Shown: positions 23,773-35,774, numbered from the stretch's first letter. The stretch: DNA of 64,000 bases from Begonia masoniana (GCA_022432975.1 CM039502.1:25814383-25878382), one strand, 5' to 3'. The notes: generated by a model not told the origin, from the letters alone. A program made the numbers and translations.

Positions 23773-24640
23773 CTGCCTTTGCAATCGTTTGAGTATCACT
23801 ATTATTTATATTTTTGTTATGTCTCTGACATGGTGTTTTCGGAGTCTGTATCTGATTAAATTTTCACTGTGTTTTATATTTTGTATAGAAATGTTGTATT
23901 TTTATTACGCACCACATTATAGTGGGTTGATTTACACTTACTTTTTTGTATAATTTCTTTGAATCAATTTTATAATTTGTTTTTTATTAAAATTCTCAAA
24001 GATCGTTTCTGAATAGAAGTTAAATATAAAATTATTTTCTTATTGAGTTTAGTTGCTTCACCTCAAACGACTCTCCTTTCCAGGTTTAAATTAAAGTAAT
24101 TCTTCAATTGCTGAAGCACAAGTAATTTCAATGTCATTATTTTTTTATAAGTTTATTAGCTTTAAGGGGTTATTAATGTATTTTTTTTATTTATCTTTTA
24201 CTTTACTTTAATTCGGACAGTTGTTGAACATATATTATTGCACTATCTGGTGTCATTGTTTGACCTAATTCTAGTCCATTTGTTTCGGGACGATTCGATT
24301 AAATTTGTATCTGGTCGTTCCCCATTCTGTTTAGGGTCATCTTTCGGGCGTGTGACAACATCTAAACTAAATGATTTAACACACATGTTGAACTTTAGAA
24401 AATTTCAAAAAGCAGCAAGTTTTAACAAAATAAACCTCAAATTATTTTTTGTTAAGAATCTTGCCCTTAAATTATTCTTTGTTAAGAATCTTGCCCTTAC
24501 CATTAACAATTATGTTAAGAATAGATGCACGACACATGTAAGAAAAAACATTTTGGAGAACAAAAGGAAATAAGCAAACAACATCTTTGAAGGTAAGCAA
24601 TGAATAGTGACTCGCTAATTTCAACATCCTCTAATTAGTT
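23773..24640. other. AT-rich stretch with a 30-bp direct duplication
   Basis: No gene was recognised. Two adjacent 30-bp copies (AAATTATT...CTTGCCCTT) lie at 24439-24468 and 24469-24498. Confidence 0.6.
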
Positions 24641-24645
24641 TTGGA

Positions 24646-24830
24646 GACTCGTCGGCTTCACGTACTCGCGTTGAAGTCAATTGAATAACTATAGAAGTAG
24701 ACTTGTTAAACGGGCGGACTCGTCAGTTAGACACTGTAGCGGGCTGAACTAACCAGCTTGCCCGTTTAAGAAGTATACTTCTATACTGATTCAATTGAAT
24801 TCACCGCGAGTGCGTGAAGCCGAAGAGTCG
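24646..24830. mobile_element. Hairpin MITE-like element
   Basis: The arms GACTCGTCGGCTTCACGTAC (24646) and the reverse complement of its near-copy ending at about 24830 pair over about 70 bases. Shared stretches include TCAATTGAAT, AGAAGTA and TTAAACGGGC. They enclose a loop of about 40 bases. No target duplication was identified. Confidence 0.65.
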
Positions 24831-24906
24831 CTAGAGCCCATTAGGTCACAAATGGTGGGTCAAATTGAGCATAGGGTTAGGGCTCGCCAGCGTACCTGTG
24901 ATTGGG

Positions 24907-25171
24907 CCATGCAGGTCAACCTAGCGGGCAAGGCTCCCCGAGACTGGGCCACCTTCCCCCTCTGTCAGATCCCACAATGGCGTGCGATTTAGCCATCTCG
25001 ATTGCCAGAGTTCTTGTGTGATTCTCTCTCGGGGAGTCATAAGAGGGGGGGAAGGCGAGCAAATCTCGGGAGCCTTGCCTGCTAGGTTGACCTGCATGGC
25101 TCAGGAGAGAATCGCACAAGAACTCTCGCAATCGAAATGGTTAAATCTCATTCCATTGTGGGATCTGACAG
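24907..25171. repeat. Two interleaved inverted repeats (A-B-A'-B' order)
   Basis: Arm A (24907-24942, CCATGCAGGTCAACCTAGC...) pairs with A' (25064-25099). Arm B (24962-25029, CTGTCAGATCCCACAATGG...) pairs with B' (25104-25171). Both pairs are about 36 and 68 bases long with few mismatches. The order is interleaved rather than nested. Confidence 0.8.
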
Positions 25172-25435
25172 AGTCAGATCTGTAAACGCATTGAATAACC
25201 TGAGTTTGGCCAACTCTGATCGGCACAATCATGAATACCAGAAAACAACGCAAGAGAATGCATCACGAAAATAAGTTTGAAGTCGGCAACATGAAAAGAA
25301 ACGTAAAGAAAAAAAGTAGAAAATAGAGAGGGGAAGGGAATTAAGAACTTGGACTTCTATGAGGAATGGAACGTCAAGACGAGGGAATGTGGAAAAAGTT
25401 TGAACAAGATGATGAAAGGCCATGGGGTAGTGGAG

Positions 25436-25439
25436 GAGG

Positions 25440-25521
<82 letters not shown>
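25436..25521 (+). repeat. GA microsatellite
   Basis: About 80 bases of GA dinucleotides. Open frames through it (Arg-Glu repeats) are not genes. Confidence 0.95.
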
Positions 25522-25522
<1 letters not shown>

Positions 25523-26271
25523 GTCAGGTTGAGCAACCAGATCGCTCAGCCTAGAGAACTCGACCGCTCAGCCTAAGGCTAAATTTTATAGTGGAAGAGT
25601 TTAAAATAAACTCAGTCGTGACCCATTAAGAATGAGCTGAACTTCAAATAGCGATCACGTAAAAATAAAATAGTATAAAACTTAAATATTCTAATAACTA
25701 TTGTGCATATAATAAAGTACCAAACACTCAAAATTTATACGGACCAAGAAAAGAAACAAATATAAACAAAGAATCTCTCACTAGGACAAAATAACACTTG
25801 AGATAAAAAAAGGGGAAACACAACATGTACCCACTACACGATGAGCGCCAACAACAACCTCCATGATTCTAACCTTGAAAATAATTGGTGTGGGGAGGGG
25901 ACTAATTTAATTGGGAATTCTATACTGTAATCAAATGTAAGAGAAAAGTAATTTTATCATTTTCTTTCAAAACTATGAGACAATATAAAAATTCAGTGCA
26001 TGAGTTTACATTAAAAAACATTATCTTTTCATTTCAAACAAACTCTATGCACCAAAGATTTTAAAATTATTAAATCCTTTATACTTGTAAAAATTGACAT
26101 TTTTCTAATTATTAAAAAATTCCAAATAAATTGCTCTCGATGTTAATATTCAATGGATCATGAGTTGACATGTTTTGTCGTTTAGCGACCACGTCAAATT
26201 TTGAGGTCAAAATCGGTAATTTTGAGAAATTAAAGTTGAGTAATTTGAAATTTACCTTGAACATAGAGGTA
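25522..26271. other. AT-rich stretch, no gene seen
   Basis: No coding region or defined repeat boundary was recognised. The left end of the following LTR-like segment may lie here. Confidence 0.45.
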
Positions 26272-27774
26272 CAAGTGTCGACCACTTGAGGGAAGTGTCC
26301 ACTGTATACATTTTTATTTCTGAAAGGTGTCGACACTGCTAGTGCATTTGAGTTGGAATCGAGAGGTCTGTAGTGTCGACCGAGTGATGGAAGTGTCGAC
26401 CGCGAATAAATCCATTAGGTATGAAGTGTCGACAAATGGAATGAAATGTCGACCTCGAGTTAACCCTAGAGATAGGAAGTCTCGACCCATGGTTTAAAGT
26501 GTCGACCGTACAGTTTCTAGTCCCAGTATAGGATCCATCATTGTGTCTCCCTTATGGATTGAGAGGAATTTTCTGACTTTCATTTTGTTTTAGGGCTCAG
26601 ACAAGTTCAAGGATTTCGAGCCGATACCAGAAGTGGTAGATCCAATTGGCCAGAAGAGAAATCACCGTTGAAGTAGAGATTTTATACTTTTGCATTGTAT
26701 TGCATGGGTTTTATGAAAATCTATTCTGGTGAGTTGTTACATGTATAAAACCTGATGGGGTCTGGTTGCCAGCACGCTTGTTTTTACATATGTATGTACA
26801 GTTTCACACAATTACCATTAATGCATGATTTTATATTGTTGTGATGAAGAATGATCCTAGCGATATTTTGGACAGTTTTGTGTCAAAGTATTAAGAGGAT
26901 ATCCCAATACCCCTTCTGCTGCGTGAATGTGGTCTTGTTTGCACGTTACAAAAGTTGGTAATAGGGTGGTGATGACACGTTCCTTGAGTTTCGAATCCCT
27001 AAACCTGATCAAATTAATTTTGAGTTTTACAATTATTTGGGTGGCATCGCTGCTTGGTCTTTAGATCGCCGGCCACCCTTGTGACGCAGTTGGACATATG
27101 GTCATCGTCACCTTTATTATTCTTTCAGACTCACAAGGTGTTGCTTGGTCTTCGGATCGCCACCTTTCTGAATTAGTGTGTCAGAGGTGGTCCTTGTGTG
27201 ACCTGGGGTGATTTTTAAATGAAAAGTACTATGATAACGTATTTTGGTATAGTCGCCTATCTATATGACAATGTTTGACACATTGTCTCATTAATGGCTA
27301 ATGAGGCCTGTTTTCTGTTTTTTTTTTAAATGATAGAAAAGAGTTTTCATGGAAATGATGTTTGGAAACCGGTTTATAATTCATGATGTTTTGAAATGAA
27401 AAATAAAAGAAGTTTTTCATACATTGCATTTAGTATAACTTGCTTACTGAGTTAGTCACTCACCCCGATGACCCCCTCTATTTCCAAGAAAGAAGAAGAA
27501 CAATGAGTAGCTGCAGTTCGGAAGCTTATTCATTAATTTATTTTCCTTGTTGAGTGTTTAGTTGAATTCTTTGTGAAGAGTTAACTCTTATTTAAACTTG
27601 TATTAGTTTATGGATTTGGACATGGACTTATAAACCTTATTGAACTGCTATTTCCTTATTGCACTATTGAACTGATTAAAGCTCAAGTCTTGTATCGTGA
27701 ATCAAATCTTGGGCTGGGTGATCAAGTTGGCCAACTCGGCGTTTTGTTAGGCCCACCTCGGGGTCGTCATAACA
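26272..27774 (+). repeat. Tekay-like LTR remnant with GTCGAC repeats
   Basis: The segment ends in GGGGTCGTCATAACA, like the LTR ends at 9664. It contains the GCTTACTGAGTTAGT motif (about 27440) typical of the other LTRs, and two related units with GCTTGGTCTTTAGATCGCC (about 27053 and 27145). From 26272 to 26510 it carries about eight copies of GTGTCGAC(C) at irregular 20-40 base spacing. The left end and target duplication were not found. Confidence 0.45.
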
Positions 27775-27916
27775 TGAACTCTATTGGAACCTATAACAAA
27801 CCCGACATCAATTCCCATATCAAAATAGGAGGGATATCATTAAAGGAGTCATAAACTAGAACTAGGAACTCAATGTGAAGTCCAAAATGCACTAGAAGAG
27901 TTGACTGCTCCCAGCA

Positions 27917-28190
27917 AAGGTCAACCCTTCACATATGCCACACACAACAGGGGTCAATACCTTTAACAAATGGTCGACCCTTACATCACACAAAACAGAG
28001 TGGTTGACACATTGAGAAAATGGTCGACCTTTGTCTCACACAAGACACAACATAGGTTGACACATTGACTAAAGGGTCAACCATTCGTGCACAGACACAA
28101 TACGACACTTTGAATAAAAGGTTGACCCTTCACGCTCTCAAGTTGGCAGGGATTGATACCTTGAGCAAAGGGTCAATCTTTGACCCTATC
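27917..28190 (+). repeat. Degenerate tandem repeat of about 50-60 bp
   Basis: Five or so diverged units share GGTCAACCCTT/GGTCGACCC, CACACAA and GACACATTGA phrases. An open frame over the end of this block is not recognisable as a protein. Confidence 0.6.
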
Positions 28191-30635
28191 GAATATGGCA
28201 AGTGTGGAGAGGCCAATGGGAAGGAAGATTTTCCTTCCTTTCTATATAAAATAAAATTTAAATTAAGTAAAATAATATATTTGACGTGTGTATATATATA
28301 TATATATCTATATATATATATAATATAAACGAGGAAAAACTTCCCAACACAATCGATAAAATTCCAAACTCCCAAAAAAAATTCACTTGCGACGATTGAA
28401 TTTACTTAACTAAATTTCTAGGACTCAACTGTACAAAAAATCTTGAAATTCACCGAAAATTTAAATGCTTCAAGAATTTTCACCTGACAAACTTGATGAT
28501 AAAAATACTAATTTACCCAACGTAAAATTTTAAAATTTCACCACGTAGAACCTAAAAACGGACAGTTAGATCGATCTGATCGAAAAATTACATGTGCCTA
28601 AATGCCAACGAAATAAGACAAATTCGAGTCATCGTGAAATAAGTTGTCCTATCCTATTGGCAGATATTATAGGTAGGTTGTCTAACCTACCTTGTTGCCC
28701 TTAACTCTTTCCATACGTTATTTAAATATTAATATAAATAAATAAATAATATGATTAAAATCTTCAATGCATAGAAACATTTTTACACAATTTATAAAAA
28801 TAAAAATGATTAAGATTCAATTTAATTTTGGGCCAAAATTATTTGCTGATGATTAAATAAAATAATATTAATATTTTGTAGTCGTAAATAATCTCGTAGG
28901 GAAATTCTTATTTTTAGTTATTTTATTGCTTTATGCACCAATATAATACTAATAATATAATTTTTAGTATCATATTTGATGGTGTTGTGACTAATGATAA
29001 TAGAGTTGCAGGCTTCAAAAATTATCTACGATTACATGTAATCATATGAGAAAATATATTTTAAATTTAATTCTTAAAATACATACGTGTTATTGTTTGT
29101 CAATTAGATATAATTAATTATATCTATAAATTTTTTTATCATTTGACCGAATTCTATGAAGGAAAAAACAAATAACCTAAAGAATATTGTAGATCTTCTA
29201 GTGGTGTTAAACGAGCATGATGAATTGCCCAATGATAAATAATTATTATAATTTAAATAACTAATTTTTTAAAAAAAATATTATATTGATAGAATTTTGA
29301 AATATTTATGTATGTTTAACTTATTTGGCTCGTTTAGTCTGCTCGTTTCGAGTTGTTTAACTCGTAACTCGTGAGCTGGCTCGAGTTGAATTTCTTTTTG
29401 GGCGGGCTCATTTTTCTCGCAAGGCTCAGTAAACTAGATTTTTTTATACTCAGTTCGATTCAACCTTTCACACCCTAAAGAGAACCCATGACAGAACAGG
29501 GAACGACCTAGTCCGAAAGAGATCAAATTGTCTAACCTTTAACTTAAATATCCTTAATAACAACAAAAGACTTAATTTTATAATAATAGTCAGAGCCCAA
29601 ATTAAATGAGCTAACATAAAGGTCCAATAGCGACATCAAGATAACATGATAATAAAAGTTTATTAAACTGCACGAAAGTAATTGAATAATAAAGAAGTCT
29701 AACAAATAGCTTAGAGAACTACAAGTATCCGCACACCAAACTCTAGATGTGAGGGAGTTAACTAAGAGAAATAAATGTCACCTACATCTTAATTGGTAGC
29801 TACAAGTCTCTTTGATTAATATCTGAAAGAGAGAGAGTCATTTTGAGTGAGTCGACGAAATTCAATAAAACTATAATTTTATGTTCATAAATCATATGAG
29901 AGCATGGTAATTATGAAACAGCTTGAGAAAGAAAGCTAGAAATCATCTAGTAGAGCAAGTGATGAAGTAATACACTGTAGTGAGATAAATAAATAAAATA
30001 ATTCTCTACCATATAATGTTTCCCTGAAAATGAAGTCATTCATGGACTCCAAATGTACCATGCTATAGGCAATAAATATAAAGGTGACACTCGGCGATTG
30101 CTAAAGTCACAAAGTATCCTGATTAGATTAAGATTTTGCACCCAATGACACAACATATACGTATGTCTTATTACTTCTAGTTAACAACAAGTTAAAACAT
30201 AAAATTAAATGTTCACAAATGAACTTAACAATAAATTAAATTTGAATATTTAAATATGTTCAGTAAAAATATATATGTAATCTAAAAACTCGACAAACTA
30301 TAAAATAGACGCGTAATTTAATATAAGAACATATTGTTTTAGAAAAAAGTGTCATGTTTTGTAAATAATTAAACCCCTACCTCAACTTGGGTCTACCAGT
30401 GACCAAAATTCAAAAATCCAAAAAATCTAACGAGTCAAGACTCAATACCTATCCATAATACTCTCATCAGTAATATTCTTAAATTCTCGGAATGAGGTAT
30501 TTTTCAAACTAATAAATAAGGTCGAGACTGACCTAGCGACCAATCGGGTTACAAACCAAAAATAATCCCAAAGTGTATCCCTTTGAGTGCAAATATCAAT
30601 TAAGCCTCGAAACCTTCAAAACAAATACTACTAGA
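28191..30635. other. AT-rich stretch with a TA microsatellite and a hAT-like tract
   Basis: A TA run lies at about 28290-28322. From 29320 to 29480 there is a CTCGTTTAG/CTCGAGTT-rich tract ending near CACACCCTAA, resembling a hAT terminus. No gene was recognised. Confidence 0.45.
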
Positions 30636-31040
30636 CTCCATTGGTTTTTAGCTTTTCCTCCTCTTCCGCAAGAAACACATCTATTCAGACAGTGCTGGAT
30701 TGCAGAGAAGTTTTCAACAATTCCACAGCTTCTTTCGTACCTATATCAACTTCTTTGTCATCATGAACTCCCAAGTCTTTGACATTCAACTTGTTAAGTA
30801 ATGCGATGCCAGATATGGTAGAAATGGGTTGCACCACCAGACATCCAATACCACGTATGTGATCATCCCTCTCACATACGCTCTATCAACGGGGGATGAA
30901 GCAGTTTCATCAGTTGTTTTGGTTGGAGAAGCGTTTTGTGTCGCTTTGGTCACGGGCTCATTACAATCTGAACAGTTAACATTTGGATTTCCAGAAACAT
31001 ATTGTTTGCGTTCCTCCCCGTAGTTCTCGCATATATAAAA
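30636..31040 (-). pseudogene. DUF674 family pseudogene fragment
   Basis: Reading down from 31040 gives FYICENYGEERKQYV, then SDCNEPVTK, then VRGMITYVV. After a frameshift near 30830 it continues LVVQPISTISGIALLNKLNV and EAVELLKTSLQSSTV. This order (FYxC, CxxC, GxxTYxVxDDLxVxPxST, LLKxSLxSxTVLTDVF) is that of plant DUF674 proteins, whose function is unknown. A TGA at 30685-30687 replaces the Leu after STV, and a TAG precedes FYIC. Only about 130 of the usual several hundred residues are seen. Upstream minus-strand sequence (31041-31200) may hold more of it but was not recognised. Confidence 0.65.
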
Positions 31041-31249
31041 TTGCTAATAAGATTTAGAACTAATGAGTTGCATGAGAGGAATGATAGGACCAAAAGCTGC
31101 TATTGTGGGCTTAAATGGATGTCCTTGTCCTGGTTCGATTGCATTTAATAAGTCTCAATAATCTCCATTTAAGAGAAGAGTGGAGAATGCAAAGCGTGTG
31201 TGTTGGGAGAGAGAAATGGTATTAGAAAGAATGTGGGTATAGGTAACCT

Positions 31250-31560
31250 GAAAAAGTCTAGTTTACCGAGCCTAACGATTTGGGTGAACCTAACGAGTTC
31301 ACTCAAAAAAAAAAAATTTAACCCGAGTCAAGTTGAACCGGCTCGAGAGCCATGAGCCTAAGGAGCCGAGCTGAGCTGATTCAATGAGCATAACGAGTCG
31401 AGTTTAAGGAGACGAACATAAATAATATTTTCCAATAAGTTGAAAGAGATAAATAAATAAAAAAAGTTTTTGGTGAAAAAAGTAAAGGATTGTCAAGTCG
31501 AGTAGATGTGTTGACGAGCCACCTCGTCTGTTTAACACCGAAAATTATAATAGACAACAA
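31250..31560. repeat. Possible hAT-type subterminal tract
   Basis: Phrases such as GAGCCGAGCTGAGCTGA, CGGCTCGAGAGCC and GAGTCGAGTTTAAGGAG cluster here. No terminal inverted repeat pair was established. Confidence 0.3.
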
Positions 31561-32224
31561 ATGTAAATGTTAAATTGAGATGATCATGTATTGTGATTAT
31601 TTATTCAATTTTAATCAATATTATTGATGGTAAAATAATTTTCTCGAGTATTAACCATATTAAAGACATTAATATAGCGGATAAAATAATATTTATATAA
31701 ATTCAAAGAGATACAATAAGAGAAAAAACAATAAATTTTCATTACTAAAAGAATTAAAGTGATAAATAATGATAAAAATATAAATTGTTTAATTAAAAAA
31801 ATTAAAATTGTTAAAAGAAAGTTAACGTTATATGTAGGTAGTGAGATAGAAAATACAATTTATTTATTCTAGAAAAAGGAAAAAAAAAAAAACTAAAAAA
31901 CTAAAAGCCTTACAATCCCACACCATAAAGGCGAAATGGAAGTGGCTTTCATTTTGCAATAAAAAGTGGCATATGGGGAAAAAGTTGGAAAAAGAAAAGA
32001 AAAAAAGTAATAAAAAATGAGGTCATCTCTGGAGAGAAAAATTTAGGCCCCGATCCCAGGTGGGCTTGCCAACTTGTGATGACGGGCTCAATTTGACTCT
32101 ACTCATTATCTGGGATCTCGGCTCAACTCATCATCTGGGATCAGGCTTCGTTTGGGACTTGGTCAGGTTCGGTGCATTTACTATAGCACGCTGAGTCAAG
32201 TGAGTGATGTTAACTCATCTCAAA
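31561..32224. other. Non-coding stretch before the copia element
   Basis: No gene was recognised. Part of it may be the leader of the copia element that follows. Confidence 0.4.
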
Positions 32225-32589
32225 ACTTTGTTTAGTAATATTGAACGATTTTAATTACCTTCCTTGGTCACTTTTGCTCTTGATAAAATGACAATGAGAA
32301 ATCTCCAGATCCTAATGCAACACGATATGAGTCCTGGCTTTCAAATGACCAATTGGTCATGTCATGGATTCTTAATTCAATGGAGTGCAATATTGTTGAA
32401 AGTTTTAGTTACTCTGAATCTTTCTTAGATCTTTGAGAAGTTGTTCAAGATATGTATGATAATCAAAACAATTTGCATAGATTTTTAGATTCAACGAGAT
32501 ATTGTTAATCTCCATTAAGATGGAAAATCATTTGTGAGTTTATTGGGTAGCCTTAAAAGCTTGTAGTTGAGTTGGAAATATATCGTCCT
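32225..32589 (+). pseudogene. Copia gag, N-terminal part (host of element 1)
   Basis: The plus strand reads VILNDFNYLPWS near 32230-32265, then ESWLSNDQLVMSWILNSMEC, then FSYSESFLDLWEVVQDMYDN at about 32395-32460. This is the UBN2-type gag of a Ty1/copia element. Several stops and frameshifts are present. At 32589 it is cut by element 1 and resumes at 42296, the break being marked by the duplication GTCCT. Confidence 0.75.
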
Positions 32590-32995
32590 TGTGATGACAC
32601 CTGACCCGATCGGGGTCCGAGGAGCCATCACTCTAGGACATTCAAAACAGGAACTATTTTTTTTTTAAACAGAGCAGACTGGACATTTAAAAACAAACCC
32701 TTAAAACTTTACAGAAAGAGGGAAAACCTTCTTTGGGTTTAAAAGAAAAACGATAAAACAGTTAAACCGGACTGCATAATGAATTACAGAAGGAAATCAG
32801 AATACTTGGAACATTTAAATAAATGACTGGATGGACGACGGGCATACAGAGGACAACGTGATAAGAAACATGTAGTGAACATAAATGAGAAATATAAACT
32901 GGAAGGCATATTGGAAGAAAGGCTGTAGTAAATAACGGAATCGGGTGATCTAGGGAAGAGGAAGTAAATAAACTGGGGCGGAAGAAGTAGGCAGA

Positions 32996-33430
32996 TGACG
33001 TCAGACGGAAGATGTGGATGACGTCAAGTGGAAGGCGTAAGTAAACTGGGCGGAAGAAGTAGGCAGATGACGTCAAGCGGAAGATGTGGATGACGTCATG
33101 CAGAAGATGTAAATAAACTGGGTGGAAGATGTGAGCAGATGACGTCACGCGGAAGATGTGAATGAACTGGGCAGGAATGAACTATTCACCGGTAGAAGTG
33201 AACTACAGACAGAAATGAACTTATCACTGGTGGATGTGAACTATAGACAAAAATGAACTGTTCACCGGTGGAAGTGAACTACAGACAGAAATGAACTGTT
33301 CACCGGTGGAAGTGAACTACAGACAGAAATGAACTGTTCACCGGTGGATGTAAACTACAGACAGAAACGAACTGTTCCTCGGTGGAAGTGAACTATAGGT
33401 AGAAATGCACTGTTCACCGGTGGAAGTGAA
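32996..33430 (-). repeat. TGACGTCA and CACCGGTG tandem block, element 1 left LTR
   Basis: TGACGTCA occurs at 32996, 33019, 33068, 33091 and 33140, in degenerate units with GGCGGAAGATGT-like linkers. It is followed by about eight roughly 40-bp units of CACCGGTGGAAGTGAACTA and CAGACAGAAATGAACTGTT. Confidence 0.85.
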
Positions 33431-33949
33431 CTTAAAGGCAGCGGTGGATGTGCTTTTAAAGGCAGCGGTGGATGTGCTTTTAAAGGCAGAATTGACAACA
33501 TTTAACAGGGAGCATCAAACAGAAGGCCTAAAAAGTTTCAGACTTCAAAACCCGATTCAAAACAAAGTTGTAAAACATGTTTTACAAATGACAGATTCAA
33601 GAAAACAAACTGCATGGATGACTCTAGAATTCGAGACCATCCATGCACAACCTAAAAAGGAAGAACCCTAGCAATTCCAGAATGTTTTCAACACATTTCA
33701 AAATATATATACAACTGTCAAATACAGAGGTTTTAGATATCAATACAGGACTGAACCTACAGAACTGAACCTACACCTCAAATGTTTTAAAACTTCAAAA
33801 GATGATACAAAACTTGACATAACTTCAGAAAATACATTCTCACAGGAAATACATTTGTCTGACTGCAGCAACCACCCCGTGAACTCATCCCGCCAACTAC
33901 ATCAACTCATCATCTTGAAGCATAATGTCCTCTTCTAGAGGATCTATAC

Positions 33950-34440
33950 CTACAACAGGGAGTTCAACTATGAGCCTAGAGCTCAGTAAGATTATACAAT
34001 GCAAAGTGATGCACGTGCTATGCATGAACATTTTCAAATACATGAACATTACATTACATTACATTACATTTCACTGGACAAGAAGGTATAAGTGGGAAGA
34101 AGAGCTGGCGCAACAGGAGTACATGCCACAACAGGACATAACAGGAGTACATGACAGGATGTCAGTCCTCGTCCACACTTAACCATACATTTCATTACAG
34201 ATTTTATCTTACTTAACTTCAGACCGTGTGCAGAAAATATTTTCATGACTTTCAGAGAAAACGTGTATGCATGAACATTCATAGACAGGCGACATAATAA
34301 TAAGCAGGATATAAAACAGAACACACTTAACCTAAAATGTAACCTATGGTTTGACTACCCAACAGAAATCCCGACAACATAAAACCTAGTACCTCCGTAT
34401 TGTAGGGCCTTAAGGGCCAAACCTATACGTATGAACTTAC
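33950..34440 (-). other. Predicted intron in element 1 left LTR
   Basis: In the minus sense, CAACAG|GTAAGTTCAT starts at 34440 and TGTTGTAG|GTA ends at 33950, giving 491 nt. A TTACTGAG-like branch-site motif lies shortly before the acceptor. Confidence 0.4.
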
Positions 34441-35101
34441 CTGTTGCTGTAGAGTTGCAAGTCTTGAACGTCTCGATTATGCACGGACCTAAAACATGTA
34501 CGTAAAGAAAATAAACAGAGCTGTAAATGCTAACTAATAACTTAGTAGAATATGCAGCAAACTTCATTCAAACCTTTAGAAAACAAACTAACGTGTTTTC
34601 ATCCAAAAACAGTGAGTTTTCTCAAAATATCGTAACCTTAAACTTCCACAAAACTCACATTTTAACTTATCCAAACTCGTTAACCTTAACAGATGTTTAC
34701 CTTAGGCCGTGAAATAGAAGAAAACTAATGAGATCGAAGGAACTTCGAAGGGCGTTTATCGTTTGGAAGAGAGAAAACAGAGGGGAGTGGAAAGAAGCAG
34801 AGGAGAAAAATGAGGGTTTCACGTAGGAGGGAAGAGAAAAAGAACATGGCTTCTTCAACAAGTTGCCAGGTGTCATACAACCATTGCCTTCCTCCCACCA
34901 ACCTTAATTGGCTCCCTATTTTGCCCTTCTATTGGTTTTTAACTAAATTACTATTTAGTTCCACGAATCAGTTTTACGAATCCCACATATTCAATTGAAA
35001 ACATCGGCAAATTCGTAAAAACACGCATTTTATAAATATTCCCATTAATCCCGTTTAATAATTCAAGGACTAATTACGTGGCAAAATTACCGGGTGTTAC
35101 A

Positions 35102-35114
35102 TTCCACTCACCTT
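35102..35114 (-). other. Element 1 polypurine tract
   Basis: AAGGTGAGTGGAA in the minus sense lies immediately next to the left LTR, where plus-strand DNA synthesis is primed. Confidence 0.7.
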
Positions 35115-35141
35115 AACAGAAATTTTGTCCCCAAAATTTGC

Positions 35142-35762
35142 CTAAGCAAAGAGGTCCAGATATTGGGCCCTAACATCCTGTTGTCTTTCCCACATGGCTT
35201 CCTCCACATTATGATTGCGCCACAAAACTTTCACCAATGGGACTACCTTATTGTGCAACACCTTGAGTGAAGTATCCAATATCTGTATGGGTTTTTCTTT
35301 ATATGTCAGCGTTGACATGATATCAAAGTCCACATGTTCCACGATCTGGGTTGGATCTCGTACACATTTTCTCAGCATCGAAACATGAAAAACATTGTGA
35401 ACTTCATCCATTGATGCTGGCAACTGCAGTCTGTAGGCCATGCTTCCCACACGCTTCAAAATGGGAAAAGGGTCAATGAAGCGTGGGCTGGGCTTTCCTT
35501 TCTTACCGAATCTCATTACGCCCTTAAAAGGCGACACTTTCAAGAATACTTCATCGCCCTCAGCGAACTCTAAGTCTCTTCTTCTATGGTCCGCATAACT
35601 CTTCTGTCGACTCTGAGCAATTTTTATTCGTTGTTTGATAGCTGCAATCACCTCGGACATCTGCTGTAATAACTCAGGGCCGATAAGCTTGGCTTCTCTG
35701 ACTTCATCCCAACATAATGGAGATCTACACTTCTTGCCATAAAGAGCTTCATATGGAGCCAT
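35142..35762 (-). pseudogene. Element 1 integrase C-terminus with chromodomain-like tail
   Basis: Last 206 residues of the gag-pol frame. They begin with MAPYEALYGKKCRSPLCWDE, the conserved region after the integrase catalytic core. A basic segment VFLKVSPFKGVMRFGKKGK (the GPF/Y-type module) follows, then HNVFHVSMLRK. The tail ILDTSLKVLHNKVVPLVKVLW plus VEEAMWERQQD is the chromodomain-like end of Tekay/Del elements, thought to direct integration to heterochromatin. It is cut from the preceding fragment by a TAG at 35775-35777, where sister elements have Gln. Confidence 0.85.
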
Positions 35763-35774
35763 ACCGATCGTAGC

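Larger units (their letters stand above)
32590..35101 (-). repeat. Element 1 left LTR (3' LTR in sense)
   Basis: On the plus strand it starts TGTGATGACACC and ends CGGGTGTTACA. It aligns with 39719-42295 throughout. It holds five TGACGTCA octamers (32996-33147) and a block of CACCGGTG repeats (about 33180-33430). Confidence 0.93.

Noticed and set aside
24238..24573. 111-codon open frame
   Set aside because: It spans a 30-bp duplication and low-complexity sequence with no recognisable motif.
25349..25576. Arg-Glu repeat open frames
   Set aside because: They are translations of the GA microsatellite.
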